64,000 bases of DNA, taken from Proteromonas lacertae. Lineage: Eukaryota; Sar; Bigyra; Opalinata; Proteromonadidae. The stretch lies in contig NGBS01001192.1 in assembly GCA_002245135.1 (NCBI GenBank), positions 1 through 64,000 of the forward strand, in the 5' to 3' direction. Below the pieces are notes generated by a model. That model was not told where the DNA came from and made no database searches. It was given only the letters and a program-made list of their open reading frames with translations. Shown here piece by piece: positions 58,944-64,000 of this stretch. Position 1 is the first letter of the stretch. Every line of letters starts with the position of its first letter. Position numbers and translations under genes: made by a program.

Positions 58944-60758
58944 ATGAATTCCTTTGCTAGTTGGCTGAATGATCACCAATATAAAGTATGTTTTTGGACA
59001 TTTTATTAATTTTATTGTAGTTGATTAATGATTGCCTACTGAAGAATAAAATACCTAAAATTCGAGATTTAAATCATGGTTCAGCCAAATTGTTAAAAAT
59101 AACAAGTATAAACGAACTAGATCAGAAAATAGTGAATGAAGTAGTTGAAACTATGAATAAAATAAACTATATTGGTATAAAAGGTTTAATGAAATACAAA
59201 ATAATCGAAATCTACAATAACTCATTATATCGAGTGATGAAAGAATATAAAGTAAGTTTAGATGATATAAACCCTGTAAACTATTTTGAAGAAAGTGGTC
59301 CATTTGATGTACTGCATGGAATAGTAGAATGCTTAATAGGTCTTCATGAAAATGGAACATTTCACAGTGATTTAAAACCATCAAATATTTTTTTAAATGA
59401 AGAGAATGAAGTGATAATAAGTGATTATTGTAACAATTCATTATATAAAGGAAGAGAAGATTTGATAAGTAGAAGAGGAAAAGACTTATGTTTTATGTGT
59501 ATTGATGAATTATGTGGAGATGAATTAGATATTAGTAGTGATATATGGAATTTTGGATTAATATTATACTACATAAGAAGTAATAATTATCCATTTTATA
59601 ATAAAAACATGTTTCAAATTCTACAGAATATTCGAGATGTTAATTATATTCAATTCCAATATGAAGATAATAAAGAAGTAATTAATTTTTTATCAAAATT
59701 AATACGAGGGAATAAGAATAGTCGTATAAGCATAAATGAATTAATGAATGAATTGAACAGTATAAGAATTATATATATTCTTAAAATATATTTTTTGTTT
59801 AAATAGAACTAAACCAACCAGAACTTGAAGCAGTTAAACAAGATCATCCAGAGGTTAAACCTCAAGCAGTTAATGTAAGAGAAACCGTATTAAATTTAGT
59901 AAAAGAAAACAAACAAGAAGAATTAATTGCATATTTTAACTTATTATTAGACACTAAAATAGGAGATGAAGTAAGGTGTTTAATTTATGTTATGCTTGGT
60001 AATTGTAGTAACAATAAAGTATATTTACGAATAATTATATATATTATTATATTTTTAATAGGAAGAATTTCAAGAAGCACTAAAATATTATGAAACTGGA
60101 TTGAAATATGCAAATAATAATAATAATAAAGAAAAATGTAATAGTAGAATTGGAAATACATATTTTAATATGGTATTGTTATTTATATATATAAAATTAT
60201 AGAAGAAATATGAAGAAGCAATTACTTATTTTAGTACTGCATTAGAATATTCAACAACAAATGAAACGACAGAGTTCATTTATACATGTATAGGAGGATG
60301 TTATTTTGCAATAGTATATATAATAATAATAATAATAGTTATAAATAATTAGAAAAATTATCAATCATCTTTAACATATCATTTAATGGCATTAGAATTA
60401 TGTTCTGATGATAATAATATAGCTGTGTCGAAATATAACATTTCAGAATGTTATTTTCAATTAGGAGATAAAGAAAAATCATTGCTTATCTTAAATGAAG
60501 GAAAAGACTTGTCGACTAGTGCTATGACAAAGTTTTTGTACAATGAAATTAAGGGTAGATATTGTTATGAATGTGTATATATATATATACATTCTAATTA
60601 TTATTATTATTGTGTATGAATAGAAAGAAATGGATGAAGTAAGAAAATGTTTTGAAAATGCTTTAGAATATTTTAAAGATTGTACTGATTTAGAAAAAAA
60701 GTCAAATGAAGACAAAGTGAAGGCTATTCATGATATTATGAGTGAATTAAATAATTAA
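58944..60758 (+). CDS. Kinase-like domain fused to TPR repeats
   Basis: ATG 58944 (MNSFASWLNDHQYK), a 35-nt intron, then a protein-kinase fold with degenerate motifs: no glycine loop is seen, HSDLKPSN replaces the HRDLKPEN loop, ISDY replaces the DFG loop, and an APE-like step appears as CIDELCG. SSDIWNFGLILYY is the DxWxxG helix, and ISINELMNELNSI closes the C-lobe. So it may be a pseudokinase or a weak kinase. Small exons then encode four or five TPR helical pairs (EEFQEALKYYETGLKYA, KKYEEAITYFSTALEY, KNYQSSLTYHLMALEL, GDKEKSLLILNEG), each ended by a 30-45 nt intron. TPRs mediate protein contacts, so this looks like an adaptor with a kinase-like sensor. A truncated paralogue lies at 37346-38318. 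Confidence 0.72.
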
Positions 60759-60809
60759 TTCAAAAGATAATAAAACAATATATATATAACATTATTTATT
60801 GTAATAATT

Positions 60810-63800
60810 CTACACCACAACTCTATTATCTCTTTCACTTCTAACTTCATCTTCATATTTTTTCCTCTTCTTTATCAGCACATACACAATAACAACCATC
60901 AACACTAAAAACACGACCAAAGTACATATTGTCACACTCAAAATCAATTCAGAAGAGAAGTTACAATTATTAAACTCCTTTTCCCAATAAGCTTCATTAT
61001 TTGAATTAATCTTACATTTTCTATACTTCAAACCAACTTGATTTTTTCCACAACTTTCTAATATAATAACAATAATATGATATATATATATATAAACATA
61101 CTTTCATTTGCTGTATTTGCTTCAGTTTCTTCCCATTCTCCATCTCTCTTACAATATTGATCTAATATAATACAGAATAATATATAATAAATACTTATAA
61201 TATCAATTGTTATATTCAAAGTAACACTATTTCCTTTCATATTAATTATCTCAAAATCATATACATTTTTAGGTGTTCTTTCTTTACATAATCCACTGAT
61301 AGTTCCTAAATTACTTGATAACTTTAAAAGCGGAGGTAAATCTGGTTTTACTGAATAAGTCAATCCTTCTCCAACAACTGTAAATATCATTCGATTAATC
61401 AATAATTCACCATGAATAAATGACACTTCTTTTTCATAAGATACTATAACTGGATAATCTCGATAAACAAATGTCAATTTAATAATTCCTTGCTTTCTGC
61501 CTTTTCCATTATCAAATATGAATGAATAGTCTTTTTCTCTTTCATTTGGATATTTTAATAATCTTCCACTAATTTTTCCAGTATATCTATTAAACGTTAA
61601 ACCATCTGGTAAAGAAGGATTAACGAAATATTCCATATTTTTTCCTTTTATAATAAACAGTGATAGATCAGTATATAATTCACCCATATAAAAAGTATAT
61701 TGTTCATATATAAACTGTATTACTGGATATGGTAATAAAACAACATTCATTTTAATTATTACACTTTTAGTGTTGTTTTCATTATCTTCTTCGTTTGGAT
61801 TTAGTTTATTTGTACTGATTATTTGATAATCAATCCAATCTTCTTCTTCTACATCTACTACACCACTTATCAAACCATTTTCTTCGTTAATCTTTAAATT
61901 ATCTGGTAAATGTGGAATGGTTCTAATCTTTTTATTCTTTCCAGTTGCTTTTACTAACTCTAAATCAGTATATGTAAAACCTGAATAGTATGTATAGTTA
62001 TCAACTACACTTCGAAGTGTTAAGTAATCAGGTTCTTTGATTATTATAGTGACTTGTAAAACGGCTTGACCAAAGTCATTATTTGCTATAATATTAAACA
62101 GTTTATTTGCATTCTCATCATTTTCATTAGCATTTTCAGCAATTCCATTAACTAAACCAGTTTTAGGATTCATAATTAAATTATAAGGTAATTCTGGCAA
62201 GATTGTGAAATTCAAGTTTTTCCCAATACAATTGAATATTCTTTCATTTGTATATAATGTTCCTGCATAGAAAATTATTGGATTACCAGTCACATTCACA
62301 AACTTTGGCTCGTCTGGCTCGACAACTTCTAAATCTAAAAATAGAGGAGTTTCACCATAATCATTCCAAACAGTAAACTTATACGTTTTCAATTCACTTG
62401 GATCATTTACCTGTCCAAAAATCCAACCAATAGAATCATTAGAAATCTGTAAAGAAAATGGTAATACTGATTCAACTCTAATCTTCATTTTATAACCACT
62501 CAATTCAAATATTTTTTCATTATATCTATTCCCAGCAATATATGTGATTTTATCATAATATTGATGTATTAAATATGGTGGAGTTGGACAAGTATTATCT
62601 ACTTCACTCCAAGTTGGATTTCTACCTGTAGAACAATAATAAGTTCGATTATAACCAACTAAATCAGAGAATGGACATGTTGGAACTATCACATATTCAC
62701 CACTATGAGTAACTGGTAATGTATAATTATATATATATAATTCACTGCAGAAATAACGATGGCATATTCCTAAGTTAATGTCATTGATTGTCATCTTTAA
62801 ATTATTTTGATCTTGTTGTTGTATTTCAGTTATATTGATCATTATTTCATTTCCTACATTCTCTAGAATATTGGTGGAAAAAACTGAACTACTGGATTGT
62901 AAAATATCTTTATTAATTGGTTTATATTCAATATTATCATGATCTGATACAATAATATAAGTATCAACAGTAGAATTTGATTTTGAGGATAATATAATAT
63001 GTTTTGGTTTTTCATTTGGATATAGTCTATCATTATCACTATTAATTCTATAACTTATATTATTGATAAAGTAATAATTTCTTAAACCAAAATCATAGAT
63101 TACATAACTTTCACTATTATATTTTCCATCATTTTCATATACATCACTCCATTGAGTATATATGTTATTATCAAATACATTCTTTACATCATATTGTTGT
63201 TGTTGTATTTGATTATTATTATTATTATTATAAACCCAATTACTTGAATCAATAATTCTCCCACTTTCATGGTTTAATATAAAACAATCATTATCAGAAT
63301 TTAATTCATATAATCTCACTTTTAAATCAGCTGTTTGGATAATTCTATTTATTCCGTTATATATTTCAATACCTAAAACTGGAGGATATCTATTTAACAA
63401 TTCACTTGGTAAAATATATCTTGTTGATATTCTTGTTGAATCTGTTTCTTTTGCTATATCTTCATTTAATTTAACTCCATCTATATAAACAATCAAATTA
63501 CATGAATATTCAATATATAGGTAAAATGAAGGAAAAGAAATATTTGTGGAAGGAATATAAGGTAAAGAAGTACGAATTAATAATCTATTCGTATTTTGAT
63601 CCATAAATTTTTCTATTTTATCAAAATTTGGTATTGTAACATTCTTCCAATTACTGTTTTCATTATTATTAAAAGTAGTTTTATTATACCATAAATTCTC
63701 AATTTCACAATTATCAGGAATAACAAATTCTTCATTACAACTATAAGGGTTAAGATATTCCCATACAGCGTCATCTGTAATAATTGATTCAAAATTAAAT

Positions 63801-64000
63801 TCAATCTCTTTTTCTATTTCATTTAAACTCCATCTACCCATATTTATATTATTAAATATTATCTCAATATAACTACTTCCCCAACCATTCAAACTACTCA
63901 AATCTTTCATTATTAATGTATATTTTCCATCTTTTATACAATATTTATTCTGATAATAATTGTTACTTCTCAAATCTGAGCCTTCTTTTAAGTAATTGAA
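60810..64000 (-). CDS. Receptor-like surface protein with discoidin, Ig-like (He_PIG) and sushi modules, 5' partial
   Basis: Continues past the window at its N-terminus: the frame is open to 64000. In order: a lectin- or carbohydrate-recognition-like region; a discoidin-type stretch (VFDNNIYTQWSDVYEN, YVIYDFG); a sushi-like cysteine segment (CPFSDLVG, YYCSTGRNPTWSE); then four or five putative-Ig (He_PIG) repeats, each with FYAGTLYT- or FYMGELYT-like starts followed by LPDNL..GLISG or LPDGL..GKISG; a C-terminal sushi-like part (QYCKRDGEWEE, SCGKNQ); a transmembrane helix (LILSVTICTLVVFLVLMV) and a short basic cytosolic tail (KKRKKYEDEV). Two short introns lie near the 3' end. Very likely an adhesive surface receptor, ligand unknown. 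Confidence 0.72.

Noticed and set aside
1-64000. Alternative genetic code (reassigned TAA, TAG or TGA)
   Set aside because: Conserved genes such as RPL5, galactokinase, CPN10 and RPL14 end at all three standard stops at expected positions, and internal stops only appear at frameshifts or introns.
1-64000. CRISPR array, tRNA or rRNA genes
   Set aside because: No regular spaced repeats were seen, and no tRNA T-loop/A-box pairing or rRNA-like GC-rich block was recognised. A covariance scan could still find a tRNA that I missed.

Overview
The window is nuclear DNA from an A+T-rich, intron-dense unicellular eukaryote. Most introns are only about 24-40 nt, almost pure A+T, begin GTATA or GTATT and end TAG. 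All three standard stop codons are used. Two genes look ciliary, so the cell is probably flagellated, and a Cpn10 plus an Omp85/Sam50 fragment imply a mitochondrion or a mitochondrion-derived organelle. Intergenic gaps are short. I cannot name the lineage. Many otherwise conserved genes carry one-base frameshifts, often at short homopolymers, which suggests residual long-read consensus errors. Exon structures were read by eye from frame continuity and splice dinucleotides.

Left end (1-7 kb): a repeat-rich accessory region. A composite repeat (253-bp R2, about 100-bp R1, about 120-bp leader L) occurs three times, the first cut by the window edge. It brackets a long broken gene, a Sam50 C-terminal fragment and a secreted or membrane protein gene. 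From 7.2 to 13.1 kb there are two paralogous EF-hand-type genes in opposite orientation around two tandem SSUH2-like zinc-finger genes. From 13.3 to 17.4 kb: a probable ciliary protein, VPS4 (ESCRT ATPase) and a GALK2-type galactokinase. From 17.4 to 20 kb is gene-poor, followed by a small surface protein at 20.0-20.8 kb.

Middle (21-43.5 kb): divergent RPL5 and RPL14; an AWS-SET-PHD histone methyltransferase (ASH1-like order); a coiled-coil gene; four tandem copies of a family I do not recognise (25.6-33.6 kb), interrupted by one unrelated gene; CPN10 with a heat-shock element directly upstream; a PPX1/Prune-type DHH protein; two tandem FEX/CrcB fluoride-exporter-like genes; a truncated kinase-TPR pseudogene; two coiled-coil genes; and TMEM18.

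Right end (43.6-64 kb): a large ARF-GEF with Sec7 and PH domains and an N-terminal region resembling an MABP domain; a gene with RPxSA repeats; a broken EGF-type surface gene; a YeeE/YedE sulfur-transporter-like gene; a modular surface glycoprotein; an intact paralogue of the kinase-TPR pseudogene; and a large He_PIG/discoidin/sushi receptor-like gene that runs off the window.

The genes do not form one pathway. Themes that recur are membrane trafficking (VPS4, Sec7 ARF-GEF), cell-surface adhesion-type proteins, small-molecule and ion handling (fluoride, sulfur, polyphosphate, galactose) and lineage-specific duplication.
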